Assembly (NCBI GenBank): GCA_021808055.1
Contig: JAKBCH010000028.1
Span: forward strand, 1-26,053
Direction: 5' to 3'
DNA length: 26,053 nucleotides
DNA from: Pseudomonadota bacterium
GTDB taxonomy: Bacteria; Pseudomonadota; Alphaproteobacteria; Acetobacterales; Acetobacteraceae
The translations under genes and the position numbers were made by a program. This document shows, piece by piece, positions 16,828 to 24,958 of this stretch; within the stretch, counting starts at the first letter, position 1, and each line of letters starts with the position of its first letter. The notes beneath the pieces are model-generated. The model had not been told where the DNA came from, searched no databases, and saw only the letters and a program-made list of their open reading frames with translations.

Positions 16828-16892
16828 ATCGCGGCGCAGTGCTCCCTAAATGGTTTCATGCACCTGGTCCGCATGACCTGCGTGCAATAAAA

Positions 16893-16921
16893 ACTATACA
16901 AATTATTTTCCACCCTATTAA
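16893..16921 (-). promoter_or_regulatory. Candidate promoter of the acpR-spt-GT4-PIG-L operon
   Basis: Read on the minus strand, TTAATA (plus positions 16916-16921) and TATAGT (16893-16898) are separated by 17 bases; they match the sigma-70 consensus at 4 of 6 and 5 of 6 positions. The surrounding segment is the most AT-rich part of this locus and lies in the divergent gap to lptF. Predicted by eye. Confidence 0.45.
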
Positions 16922-16980
16922 AGAGCGGGCAACGCATTGTCACGAGCCTTCTGGACCCATGACACTCACGCCCCGCCGGA

Positions 16981-18177
16981 TTGCCTGGCGGGAGACGGTT
17001 TTTTCTGGACACCCTGAATAGAGTTTGGTTTGGCGCTTTGAAAACAGATGGTTATCTGATTCGCGAGATAACGTGGCCTTTCGCCGTGGTTTTGGCCGTG
17101 CTGCTGCTGCTGTTCGGAGGCGACAGCCTGGCCGGCATCCTCTCCGATGCTGTGAACGGGCTATTGCCGGTGGGGGTGATCGCGGCGCTCACCGGGCTTA
17201 AATTACTCATCTCGCTGGACGTGCTGATCCCCATCTCGCTGTTCATCGCCGTGGTGGCGGCATTTGGCCGGTTGCAGGCCGATGGCGAGATTACCGCGAT
17301 GCTGGCGCTGGGTATGGGGCCAAGGCAGCTTTTCCGCCCGGTGCTGGGGCTGGCGCTGGGGCTGGCTATATGCGTCACCGGGCTTTCCGCCTTCGCCCGC
17401 CCCTGGGCCTATGCCGCCTCGCACAACATAACCCGCCACGCCACCGCCATGCTGAACGTGAACGCGATGGAGGCGGGGGCGTTTTATGCCAGCCAGGATG
17501 GCGCGCGGGTGATTTTTCTGGGCAACCGCGCCGGGCCACATGCGGACGCCAAAAACGTGTTCATCGCCAGGCGGGATGGCGGGCAGATTGAGGTGATCTT
17601 CGCTCAAAGCGCCAGCCCCGCAGTGCCGGGGCCGGATGGCCAGCGCAGCGTGCATCTCTCCGGCGCGCATGTGTATAAATTCGATAATGGCCACCCCACG
17701 CAGGACCAATCGCTGGCAGCGGCGGGGCTGAACCTGGACCCGGATGGCCGCGTGGACGGCAATGCCGGTTACAGCCCGGTGGCCGCCAGCACAGCGCATC
17801 TGCTGGCTGCATCCAACCCGGGGGATATCGCCGAGCGACAATGGCGGCTTTCCACCGGGCTTTCCACCCTGCTGCTGGCACTGCTGGGGGCAATTTTAAG
17901 CCGGGGCCGACCGCGCCAAGGCCGCTATGCCAAATTCGGCCCCGCCATTTTGGCATATTCCGCCTATTACCTGCTGTGCACCACCGCGCGCGTTTGGGTG
18001 CAGCACGGTCAAGTGGGGGCTTTCCCCGGTATATGGTGGGCACCAACCGGGCTGGCTTTGGCCATGGCGGGTATTTGGTATGCGCCGGCCTTGCGCCGGG
18101 CCCTGCGCGCCACACCCCGGGCCGCACACAACCCGGCGCTGCATTGGGGCCCGGCCGGTAGCCGCGATGCTGCTTGA
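16981..18177 (+). CDS. lptF: LptF/LptG (YjgP/YjgQ) family permease, first of a pair
   Basis: A membrane protein of up to 398 residues in the LptF/LptG family. Three N-terminal transmembrane segments (within about residues 30-145) surround the family motif IPISLFIAVVAAFGRLQADGEITAMLALGMGPRQLF. A periplasmic beta-jellyroll-like domain (about 150-280) is followed by three C-terminal segments (about 285-375). No ATG is available near the N-terminus: TTG 16981 gives the longest form, and TTG 17038 would start just before TDGYLIREI, where relatives usually begin. The next gene overlaps by 11 bases. LptFG normally extracts LPS for the Lpt bridge; here the pair sits between spt and head-group genes, so transport of a sphingolipid is likely. 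Confidence 0.82.
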   Translation: MPGGRRFFLDTLNRVWFGALKTDGYLIREITWPFAVVLAVLLLLFGGDSLAGILSDAVNGLLPVGVIAALTGLKLLISLDVLIPISLFIAVVAAFGRLQADGEITAMLALGMGPRQLFRPVLGLALGLAICVTGLSAFARPWAYAASHNITRHATAMLNVNAMEAGAFYASQDGARVIFLGNRAGPHADAKNVFIARRDGGQIEVIFAQSASPAVPGPDGQRSVHLSGAHVYKFDNGHPTQDQSLAAAGLNLDPDGRVDGNAGYSPVAASTAHLLAASNPGDIAERQWRLSTGLSTLLLALLGAILSRGRPRQGRYAKFGPAILAYSAYYLLCTTARVWVQHGQVGAFPGIWWAPTGLALAMAGIWYAPALRRALRATPRAAHNPALHWGPAGSRDAA

Positions 18178-19243
18178 CCGTTACATCGGCTGGGCGGTTT
18201 TGCGGGTGTTTCTGCTGGTAACCGCCGGACTGACCGCTTTGTTCAGCCTGCTCAGCTTTGTTGAGCAGCTAAGCTTTGTCGGCCAGGGCCAATACCGGCT
18301 GGCGGGCGCGCTCAGCTATACCTTGCTCACCGCGCCCGGCCAGATGGTGCAGCTTGCCCCGGTTTCCATGCTGCTGGCGGCCTTGCTGGGGCTGGGCGGC
18401 CTCGCCAAACAATCGGAACTTACCGCTTTTCGCAGTTTCGGCGTGTCCCAGGCCAGAATTATCGGCGCGGTGGTAAAGCTGTGCCTGCCGGTTATCGCCG
18501 CGTTGTTTCTCATCGCGCAATTCATCATCCCGCCAGCCCAACAGGCCGCCCAGCGCGCGCGGGCCGCGGCCTTGGGCAGCGCCCTGCCCGGGCTTTCCAA
18601 TGGCGGGTTCTGGGCCCAGAAAAACGGCGTGTTTTTAAACGTGCAAAGCTACGCAGGGGCGCAGCTGCATGGCGTGACCATTTTTACCTTTGGCCCCTCA
18701 GGCGGGCTGCAAAGCATGGTGGAGGCAGATAACGCAGTGCCTGAAGCCGATGGCGATTGGCACCTGACCGGTGTGACGCGAGACGTTATCGCCGATGGCC
18801 AGACCGTGATGGACACCCCGTCGATGCTGGATTGGAAGCCGTTTCTCTCCGCCCGGCAATTGCAATTACTCGCGATTCCGCCGGAAACCATGCCGCCTTT
18901 GGCGCTTTACAGCTATGTGCGGCAGCTAAAGCGCCAGCACCAGCAGGCGCTGGCCTATGAGCAAAGTTTCTGGCGTATGGTGGCGATTCCGCTCTCGCTG
19001 ATCGGAATGGCGCTTATCGCTGGCCCATTCGTGTTCGGGCCGCAGCGTTCGGGCGGGGCGGGGCGGCAAATCGTCATCGGCGCGCTGCTGGGCATGGTGT
19101 TTGTGCTGGTGCAGCAGATTACCGGCTATCTGGGGCTGCTGCTGGCGGTGAACCCGGCCTTTTCGGCCCTTGCCCCATCATTGCTGCTGCTCGCCTTTGG
19201 CGGCTGGCTGCTGGAGCGTGGGGGGCACGCGACGCGGGGGTAA
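18167..19243 (+). CDS. lptG: LptG/LptF (YjgP/YjgQ) family permease, second of a pair
   Basis: A 358-residue partner permease. MLLDRYIGWAVLRVFLLVTAG matches the usual LptF/G N-terminus, so the ATG at 18167 is chosen although the frame is open further upstream. Family motifs: APVSMLLAALLGLGGLAKQSELTAFRSFGVS after the second membrane segment, a central periplasmic domain (about 130-265), and three C-terminal membrane segments ending near residue 350. It overlaps lptF by 11 bases, so the two are made together as a heterodimer. An LptB2 ATPase is not encoded in the window and must be shared. The stop is one base from the stop of the convergent CDP-alcohol transferase gene, leaving no room for a terminator. 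Confidence 0.85.
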   Translation: MLLDRYIGWAVLRVFLLVTAGLTALFSLLSFVEQLSFVGQGQYRLAGALSYTLLTAPGQMVQLAPVSMLLAALLGLGGLAKQSELTAFRSFGVSQARIIGAVVKLCLPVIAALFLIAQFIIPPAQQAAQRARAAALGSALPGLSNGGFWAQKNGVFLNVQSYAGAQLHGVTIFTFGPSGGLQSMVEADNAVPEADGDWHLTGVTRDVIADGQTVMDTPSMLDWKPFLSARQLQLLAIPPETMPPLALYSYVRQLKRQHQQALAYEQSFWRMVAIPLSLIGMALIAGPFVFGPQRSGGAGRQIVIGALLGMVFVLVQQITGYLGLLLAVNPAFSALAPSLLLLAFGGWLLERGGHATRG

Positions 19244-19244
19244 C

Positions 19245-20123
19245 TTAGACCGTGAGGCGCGCCAGGAAAACCCGGTAATGCGCCTTCTGCGCTTGCAGCA
19301 AAACATAAAGAATGGCGCTGAAACCGAAAATCTCGAACAGGAAATACAACACTGGTAGCTTGATGAAGGCCGCGATAAACAGCCCCAGCGTGCGGTAATT
19401 GGCGCAGAGCACGCCCCAACGGCGGATGACGGGCGCGAAGGATTCCCGGTACGCCGCGCGCAAGCCAGATTCCTGTTCGGGCCTTGCCGCCAGAACCACG
19501 GCAAACGCCGCATGAAATGCCGCCGCACCGCCAGCCGCCCAAAGCTGCAACCGGGCATAAACATGGTGCAGCCAGCCGGTGAGGCCCTTTGGCTTTGCGT
19601 CCATCTTCGGCAGAGCAGCGGACGCGCGGCCCCAACCCCAAAAATTATAATCCTGCCGCTGCAGTTCATAGGCGGCGGATTGCACGGCATGGGCAGCGCC
19701 TGAACAGGCCACCAGCGCCCAGGCCCAACCGCCCATGAAACGGCTCATGGCCAAGGCCAGCCCCACATAAACGGCGGTGAAGGTGACGTAGTCGCAAATG
19801 CCATCCAGCACTTTGCCGAGCTCGGAATAGCTCTTGGTGAGGCGGGCGAGCTGGCCATCCGCCCCGTCCATCACATGCCAGGCGAGCATGAGCGCAAAGC
19901 CGAGCAGGGCGCAGGCGGTATGATTGTAGAAATGATAGGCGAGGCCCGCCAGAATGCCGCAGCCCATGCCAATGAACGAAACGGTGTTGGGGGTGATGCC
20001 GTATCTGGCTAACACCGGCACCAGCCGGGCAGAGATAGGGTGGATGAAATAGAGGTTGGTCGGGTCCTCAATCTCAAAGGTCCGGCGGATGGGGTCCGCC
20101 GCGCCAAAGGCGGCGTTGCTCAT
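19245..20123 (-). CDS. CDP-alcohol phosphotransferase (predicted CDP-inositol-dependent inositol-phosphate lipid synthase)
   Basis: A 292-residue integral membrane CDP-alcohol phosphatidyltransferase. The catalytic motif D-x2-DG-x2-AR-x8-G-x3-D-x3-D is complete: D86, D89-G90, A93-R94, G103, D107, D111. The N-terminal HPISARLVPVLARYGITPNTVSFIG resembles the archaeal/thermophile DIPP-synthase domain that uses CDP-inositol. The gene directly follows (0 bases) a cytidylyltransferase gene, so the pair equals a split version of the bifunctional IPCT/DIPPS. Prediction: transfer of phosphoinositol from CDP-inositol onto a lipid alcohol, with ceramide favoured by context. Alternatives: diacylglycerol or inositol-phosphate as acceptor, or a conventional CDP-DAG-dependent enzyme. 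Confidence 0.82.
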   Translation of the reverse strand: MSNAAFGAADPIRRTFEIEDPTNLYFIHPISARLVPVLARYGITPNTVSFIGMGCGILAGLAYHFYNHTACALLGFALMLAWHVMDGADGQLARLTKSYSELGKVLDGICDYVTFTAVYVGLALAMSRFMGGWAWALVACSGAAHAVQSAAYELQRQDYNFWGWGRASAALPKMDAKPKGLTGWLHHVYARLQLWAAGGAAAFHAAFAVVLAARPEQESGLRAAYRESFAPVIRRWGVLCANYRTLGLFIAAFIKLPVLYFLFEIFGFSAILYVLLQAQKAHYRVFLARLTV

Positions 20124-20840
20124 TTAAAGCCTGCCTTCATCCAGCAGCGCCTCGGCCTTGCCGAAGGCGATAGGGTCGTCGACATCCACCCAAAGCCGGG
20201 TACCGATATCGTGCACACGCGCCTTGCCCCATTCGGCCAGCATGTTCATCGCACCTGAAATGCTGTCATCGCCCCGCGCCTGGGAGGCTTCCAGCGCCTC
20301 GAACATCACCGGCGTGCAGCGGAACACACCAGTATCGAAGCAATTATAGTCGCGGATGATTTTGCCGATATGCTTGAGGTGGTCGCCCTCGCATTTCACG
20401 CGGGTCACGTCTTCCGGGTCGTTCAGCGGGTTTTCGATGTTGAAATCCACCCCCAGCGTGACGGTGCCGGGCTCCTGCTTCGCCTCTACCAACCCGCGTA
20501 GAAGCTCCGGTTGCACCAGATGGTCGCACATGGTCAGCAGAAACGGCTCGTCGAGATATTGCTTCGCGGCCAGCACGGAAACGCCGTTCGCCCTGTCCCA
20601 CGCGCGGTTAAAGATGCGAGTTATGTGAATGCCAGAGCGGCTGGCGAATTCGCCCAGATGCGCCTGTAACTCATCCGAGCGGTAGCCGGTGACGACAAGA
20701 AACTCGTCGATGCCCGCCTGTTTGCCATTGGCGATCACGCGCTCGATTAACGGCACCCCACGGATGGGGATGAGTGGCTTCAGCTCGCCTTTCTCGCGCA
20801 GGCGGGTGCCCTGCCCGGCAGCGACAATCAGGCACTTCAT
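20124..20840 (-). CDS. CTP:inositol-1-phosphate cytidylyltransferase-like nucleotidyltransferase
   Basis: A 238-residue nucleotidyltransferase (GT-A-like fold). The nucleotide loop AAGQGTRL is at residues 7-14 with K21 in the KPLIPI motif; metal-binding D106 is in LTMCDHLV. LIERVIANGKQAGIDEFLVVTGYRSDEL is the pattern of the sugar/inositol-phosphate cytidylyl- or uridylyltransferases. It starts inside the end of the inositol-phosphate synthase gene (ATGA overlap) and directly precedes the CDP-alcohol transferase. The order MIPS, cytidylyltransferase, transferase makes inositol-1-phosphate the obvious substrate, with CDP-inositol as product. Substrate specificity is inferred from context, not from a diagnostic residue. 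Confidence 0.82.
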   Translation of the reverse strand: MKCLIVAAGQGTRLREKGELKPLIPIRGVPLIERVIANGKQAGIDEFLVVTGYRSDELQAHLGEFASRSGIHITRIFNRAWDRANGVSVLAAKQYLDEPFLLTMCDHLVQPELLRGLVEAKQEPGTVTLGVDFNIENPLNDPEDVTRVKCEGDHLKHIGKIIRDYNCFDTGVFRCTPVMFEALEASQARGDDSISGAMNMLAEWGKARVHDIGTRLWVDVDDPIAFGKAEALLDEGRL

Positions 20841-21973
20841 TCGGCGGCGGTGACAGCCAGCAGCGGGCGGCAGGTGCGGATGAATTCTTCCGTCATCTCA
20901 TGGGCGATATCGTCTGTGAACTGCGCCGGGGGATGCTTGCAGAAATAAGCCGAAGGCCCGGCCAGCACGCCGCCCACGCCAGCTTCCAGCGCCAGCTTGC
21001 AGCAGCGCACCATGTCAATAACCACGCCGGCGGAATTGGGGCTGTCCTGTACGGAGAGCCGCAGCTCCAGATCCATCGGCACATCACCGAATTGCAGGCC
21101 CTCCATGCGAATGAAGGCGATCTTGTTGTCGTTCTGCCAGGGCACATAATCGGAGGGGCCGATATGGATATCCTCCTTCTCCATGCGCGTCTTGGTCACG
21201 GCCTGCACGGCCTCGGTCTTGGAGGTTTTCTTGGAAGCCAGGCGCTGCTGGTTCTTCATGTTCAGGAAGTCTGTGTTGCCACCAGTGTTGAGCTGGTAGG
21301 TGTGCAGCAGCTTCACCCCGCGCTTGGCAAACAGATCCGTCAACACGCGGTGGGTGATGGTGGCGCCCACCTGGGATTTGATATCGTCGCCGATGATCGG
21401 CAGGTTGGCGGCGGCGAATTTATCCGCGTAGGCTTTGTCGCTGGCGATGAACACCGGCATGTTGTTGACGAAGGCGCAACCAGCTTCCAACGCGCAATCG
21501 GCATAAAACCGCGCGGCGGCCTCTGAGCCCACCGGCATATAGTTCAGCAGCACATCGGTTTTGGTGGCCTTCAGCTCGGCGACGATCTCGGCCTTGGTCA
21601 GCTCCTTGGCCTCAGCGGGGATGAAGGTGCGGTCTTCATCGTAATTGGCCATATGCTCGGAGATGCCATCCAGCACCTGGCCCATTTTCACGGTCACACC
21701 CATTTCAGGGATATTCGGCTCAAACACCTTGGTGCAGTTGGGCTTGGCGAAGATGGCCGTGGAAACATCCTGGCCGACCTTGCGGGCGTCCACGTCAAAC
21801 GCGGCGACAACGCGGAGGTCGTTCGGCTGATAGCCGCCGATTTCCGTGTGCATGAGGCCGACCACGCCATCAGCACAGCGTTCAGGCGTGTAATAATAAA
21901 TGCCCTGGATGAGAGAGCTGGCACAATTGCCCAGGCCCGCGATTGCGATGCGGATGAAGCCGTTTTTCGCCAT
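20837..21973 (-). CDS. ino1: myo-Inositol-1-phosphate synthase (prokaryotic short form)
   Basis: A 378-residue NAD-dependent enzyme converting glucose-6-phosphate to myo-inositol-1-phosphate (numbered 3- in the L-series). The N-terminal Rossmann motif is G13-L-G-N-C-A-S19, typical of MIPS, and the VVAAFDVDARKVG segment follows. NYMPVGSEAA, the GDDIKSQVGAT stretch and QLNTGGNTDFLNM are the conserved catalytic-domain signatures. Length matches actinobacterial/archaeal MIPS rather than the ~530-residue eukaryotic enzyme. ATG 21973 is preferred over an upstream TTG because GAGG (plus positions 21980-21983) lies six bases before it. First gene of the head-group operon. Confidence 0.92.
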   Translation of the reverse strand: MAKNGFIRIAIAGLGNCASSLIQGIYYYTPERCADGVVGLMHTEIGGYQPNDLRVVAAFDVDARKVGQDVSTAIFAKPNCTKVFEPNIPEMGVTVKMGQVLDGISEHMANYDEDRTFIPAEAKELTKAEIVAELKATKTDVLLNYMPVGSEAAARFYADCALEAGCAFVNNMPVFIASDKAYADKFAAANLPIIGDDIKSQVGATITHRVLTDLFAKRGVKLLHTYQLNTGGNTDFLNMKNQQRLASKKTSKTEAVQAVTKTRMEKEDIHIGPSDYVPWQNDNKIAFIRMEGLQFGDVPMDLELRLSVQDSPNSAGVVIDMVRCCKLALEAGVGGVLAGPSAYFCKHPPAQFTDDIAHEMTEEFIRTCRPLLAVTAAE

Positions 21974-22065
21974 AATCAACCTCGTTTCTCGCTGAATTCG
22001 GCTAAACCGGGATGAGTCCGAACTTTTCGCGGTAAGATACCAGGGTCCTAGCTTGTTCTAAGATG

Positions 22066-22081
22066 TGTCGCAAGTGTGACA
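22066..22081. promoter_or_regulatory. 16-base dyad upstream of ino1, possible operator
   Basis: TGTCGCAAGTGTGACA is an almost perfect inverted repeat (arms TGTCGCA/TGTGACA, one mismatch). It lies 93 bases upstream of the ino1 start, in the 135-base gap between the GT32 gene and ino1, where a promoter for the inositol operon is expected. The binding protein is unknown. Confidence 0.4.
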
Positions 22082-22108
22082 GCAAAGTAAGGAGCGTTAC
22101 CGCATGGC

Positions 22109-23077
22109 TTACATAAGAGAGGAAAGCTCCGGCAGGGCGGCGCTCACCAAGGCGCTGTAAAGCTGGGATTCGCGGTGGGCGAGGATGAATGCCGGCGTGA
22201 TGACCGCCACATGCGGCTTGGTGCGAACCGAGCCATACCAATGCGCCACCCTGGTTTGCGGGCCAAGCAGGTATGCAAGCCCCGCCGGGGCGTTGCGGCA
22301 GGGGCGGAACCAATGCTCCGAAATTTCCGGCCCCAGCGGGTAGAAACAGGCGGGGTCATGCACCGTGAGGTCCGGCTGCGGCATTGCCAGCAAGGCCTGG
22401 TAGAGGTCTGGCCCCAGCGCATAAGGCTCTGGCGTTTCGCCATCCGGCAATGCCGCCATGGCGCGAAGGGCCGCCGCGAACAGGGGCGCACCCGCCTCGC
22501 CACCCATCACAGCGTTGTTCACCGCCGGCACATACCAGCCCTCCACGGCGCGAAAAGCCCGCCAACCGCCGGGGGTCAGGCGCAAGAGCTTGCGTAAGAC
22601 ATCCAGCCCCAGATGCTTTGCCCAAACCAGCGGCGAGCGGGAAACGCGCGCCCAATGCGGCCAGACGATGCGCTCCGTGCCAATGAACTGCCCCACCGCC
22701 AGCAATGGCGTGAGCGGCGCGATGGTGATGGTATCGACATCCATATAGACGCCGCCCTGGGCATAAAGGATGGCGGCGCGCAGCACATCCGCCCGCTGCA
22801 CCGGGCTTGTCAGGCGGGCGTAAAGCCGGGTGAGTGCCTCGCCCAGCCCCAGCGCGGCCTGCACCGGGGCCAGCAGCGCCTCTGGCGAGAGGCGGGAGAA
22901 CGTAACGCCCGATTCCACCAGGGCGTGCGGCACCGGGCCATCCGCCAGATCGTCCGTGTGGTGCAAAATCACCTTGTCCATACCGCTTTGGGCCACGGCG
23001 GAGAGCAGCGCGAAGCCATGCGCCCAGGCCAGGTTAGGGCCGATCCAGCAAAAATGCAGCGTTCTGGGGATGGTCAT
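22109..23077 (-). CDS. GT32-type glycosyltransferase with DXD motif (OCH1/SUR1-like)
   Basis: A 322-residue protein of the Gly_transf_sug (DXD sugar-binding) family, GT32. IPRTLHFCWIG opens the domain (residues 3-13), QRADVLR (94-100) precedes the Mn-binding D113-V-D115 in GGVYMDVDTI, and the C-terminal VAHWYGS resembles the metal-coordinating H-x-W end motif of this family. An ATG at 23155 and a TTG at 23161 would add 26-28 residues that do not resemble the family, so ATG 23077 is preferred, although no clear Shine-Dalgarno precedes it. In fungi, GT32 members SUR1/CSH1 mannosylate inositol-phosphoceramide. It lies upstream of ino1 on the same strand and divergent from aasR. Confidence 0.82.
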   Translation of the reverse strand: MTIPRTLHFCWIGPNLAWAHGFALLSAVAQSGMDKVILHHTDDLADGPVPHALVESGVTFSRLSPEALLAPVQAALGLGEALTRLYARLTSPVQRADVLRAAILYAQGGVYMDVDTITIAPLTPLLAVGQFIGTERIVWPHWARVSRSPLVWAKHLGLDVLRKLLRLTPGGWRAFRAVEGWYVPAVNNAVMGGEAGAPLFAAALRAMAALPDGETPEPYALGPDLYQALLAMPQPDLTVHDPACFYPLGPEISEHWFRPCRNAPAGLAYLLGPQTRVAHWYGSVRTKPHVAVITPAFILAHRESQLYSALVSAALPELSSLM

Positions 23078-23218
23078 TGGCGGCTTTGCGGCAAGTTGCC
23101 CGTTTGCTAGGCGGCGGCGGGCGGCGCTGTCAACCTCGGGCTGTGGCAAAGCCATTGCCAATTTCTTGCGACTCTGTTAGCGCCAACAGGATGGCATCCA
23201 CGGCGTTTTCCAGGCGAT

Positions 23219-24958
23219 ATGACTGAGCCGACCCCGACTCTCCAGAATGGGCTGGCCATGCGTATCGCTGATTTCGGCAACCTCGCCGAAGCCTTGGATT
23301 ATGCCGCGCGCGGCACCACTGGCCTGAATTTCTACTCTGGCAAGGGCGAGCTAACAGAGGTTTTGCCTTACGCCACCTTGCGCCGCCAGGCTGTGGCGCT
23401 GGCCCGGCGGTTGCTCGGCTTGGGGCTGAAACCTGGTGAGCGCGTGGGCCTGCTGGCGGAAAGCGATGGGGATTTCGTCCGCGCCTTTTTCGCCTGCCAA
23501 TATGCCGGGCTGGTGCCAGCGCCATTGCCCTTGCCCGCCGCCTTCGGTGGCAAGGAAGGCTACATCACCTTCCTGCGCCGGATGATTCAAGGCGCGGATG
23601 CCCATGCCGTGTTCGGCCCCGCCGTGCTGGCGGAGTGGCTGGCGGAAGCGGTGGAGGGGCTGGATTTGCGCTGCTCGGGCGTGATCTCAGCGCTCGATGA
23701 CGCGCCGATGGTGGACGAAGCCTGCCTGCCCGCACCGGAATCGCTCGCCTATCTGCAATTTTCTTCCGGCAGCACGCGGTTTCCCCTCGGCGTTGCCATC
23801 TCTCAGCCAGCCTTCATGGCCAATGCCCATTACATGGCCAAATATGGGTTGCAGTTAAAAGCCGATGACCGCTGCACCAGTTGGCTGCCATTTTATCACG
23901 ATATGGGGCTGGTCGGGTTTCTGCTGATGCCCGTCGCCTGCCAGGTTACAGTTGATATTCTGCCAACGCGGGAATTTGCCCGTCGGCCCTTGCTCTGGTT
24001 GCAACTCATCACCCGCAACAAAGGCAGCATCTCCTTCAGCCCCTCTTTCGGCTATGAACTTTGCGCCCGGCGGGCACAAACGGCCTCGACGGATGGGATT
24101 GATCTTTCCTCCTGGCGGCGCGCGGGCATTGGCGGGGATATGATCCGCCCGGCGGTGCTCACGCGCTTTGCCGAACGCTTCCGCGCCAATGGGTTTGCGG
24201 AACCCGCCTTCATCCCCTGCTACGGCATGGCCGAAACAACGGTAGCGCTGAGCTTCAGCCCAGATGGCCAGGGGGCCAAAGAAGACGCCGTGGACGGGCT
24301 GGTGCTGGAACGAGAGCACCGCGCCGTGCCCGCCAACGAAAACAGCGAGCGCACCCGCCGCTTCGTGATCTGCGGGCAAATGCTGCCCGAGCATGAAGTG
24401 GAGGTGCGCGGCGAGGACGGCGCCTTGCTGGCCGAGCGCGAAGTGGGCCGCCTGTTTGTGCGCGGACCGAGCCTGATGCTGGGCTATTTTGGGGCGCCGG
24501 AGGAAACCGCGCGCGTGCTCTCGCAAGACGGCTGGCTGGACACGGGCGACCTTGGCTACCTAACCGGCGGGCAGATTGTGATTACCGGCCGGGCGAAAGA
24601 TCTGGTGATCGTGAACGGCCGCAATGTCTGGCCGCAGGATTTGGAGTGGGCAGCCGAGGCGGAAATCCCGGCTCTTCGCAGTGGCGATGTCGCGGTGTTC
24701 TCGGTGGATAATGGCGATGACGAAGAGGTTGTTGTGCTCGTGCAATGCCGCGTGACCGACCCCGCCCAACGCGAGGCGCTGGCGCTGGAGCTCACGCGCT
24801 TTTTCCGTGGCCGCCAGGGTTTGGAAACCCGGGTGGTGCCGGTGGCTCCGCACAGCCTGCCGCAAACATCCTCCGGCAAGCTCAGCCGTTCCCGCGCTAG
24901 ACTCATGTATCTGGAAGGGGCGTTTCTGCCTCGGGCCGCCGCCACCGCGGCGGAATGA
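23219..24958 (+). CDS. aasR: FAAL-like acyl-AMP ligase/acyl-ACP synthetase for sphingolipid synthesis
   Basis: A 579-residue adenylate-forming enzyme of the fatty acyl-AMP ligase type. It activates a fatty acid with ATP and passes it to a carrier protein, predicted here to be AcpR. The P-loop is FSSGSTR (181-187); SWLPFYHDMGLVG, CYGMAETTVALSF and DTGDLGYL are the A4, A5 and A7 motifs; the adenylation lysine is at about K554 in TSSGKLSR. The lack of lysine in the P-loop (PLGV) is usual for FAALs. ATG 23219 is taken; ATG 23258 is possible. The stop overlaps cerR (ATGA). The corresponding Caulobacter gene is one of five needed for ceramide synthesis. Confidence 0.85.
   Translation: MTEPTPTLQNGLAMRIADFGNLAEALDYAARGTTGLNFYSGKGELTEVLPYATLRRQAVALARRLLGLGLKPGERVGLLAESDGDFVRAFFACQYAGLVPAPLPLPAAFGGKEGYITFLRRMIQGADAHAVFGPAVLAEWLAEAVEGLDLRCSGVISALDDAPMVDEACLPAPESLAYLQFSSGSTRFPLGVAISQPAFMANAHYMAKYGLQLKADDRCTSWLPFYHDMGLVGFLLMPVACQVTVDILPTREFARRPLLWLQLITRNKGSISFSPSFGYELCARRAQTASTDGIDLSSWRRAGIGGDMIRPAVLTRFAERFRANGFAEPAFIPCYGMAETTVALSFSPDGQGAKEDAVDGLVLEREHRAVPANENSERTRRFVICGQMLPEHEVEVRGEDGALLAEREVGRLFVRGPSLMLGYFGAPEETARVLSQDGWLDTGDLGYLTGGQIVITGRAKDLVIVNGRNVWPQDLEWAAEAEIPALRSGDVAVFSVDNGDDEEVVVLVQCRVTDPAQREALALELTRFFRGRQGLETRVVPVAPHSLPQTSSGKLSRSRARLMYLEGAFLPRAAATAAE

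Noticed and set aside
23759..23794. Missing lysine in the P-loop of the acyl-AMP ligase (PLGV instead of PKG).
   Set aside because: FAAL-type ligases typically have SGSTRxPxGV without the lysine, so this is a family trait and not a defect.
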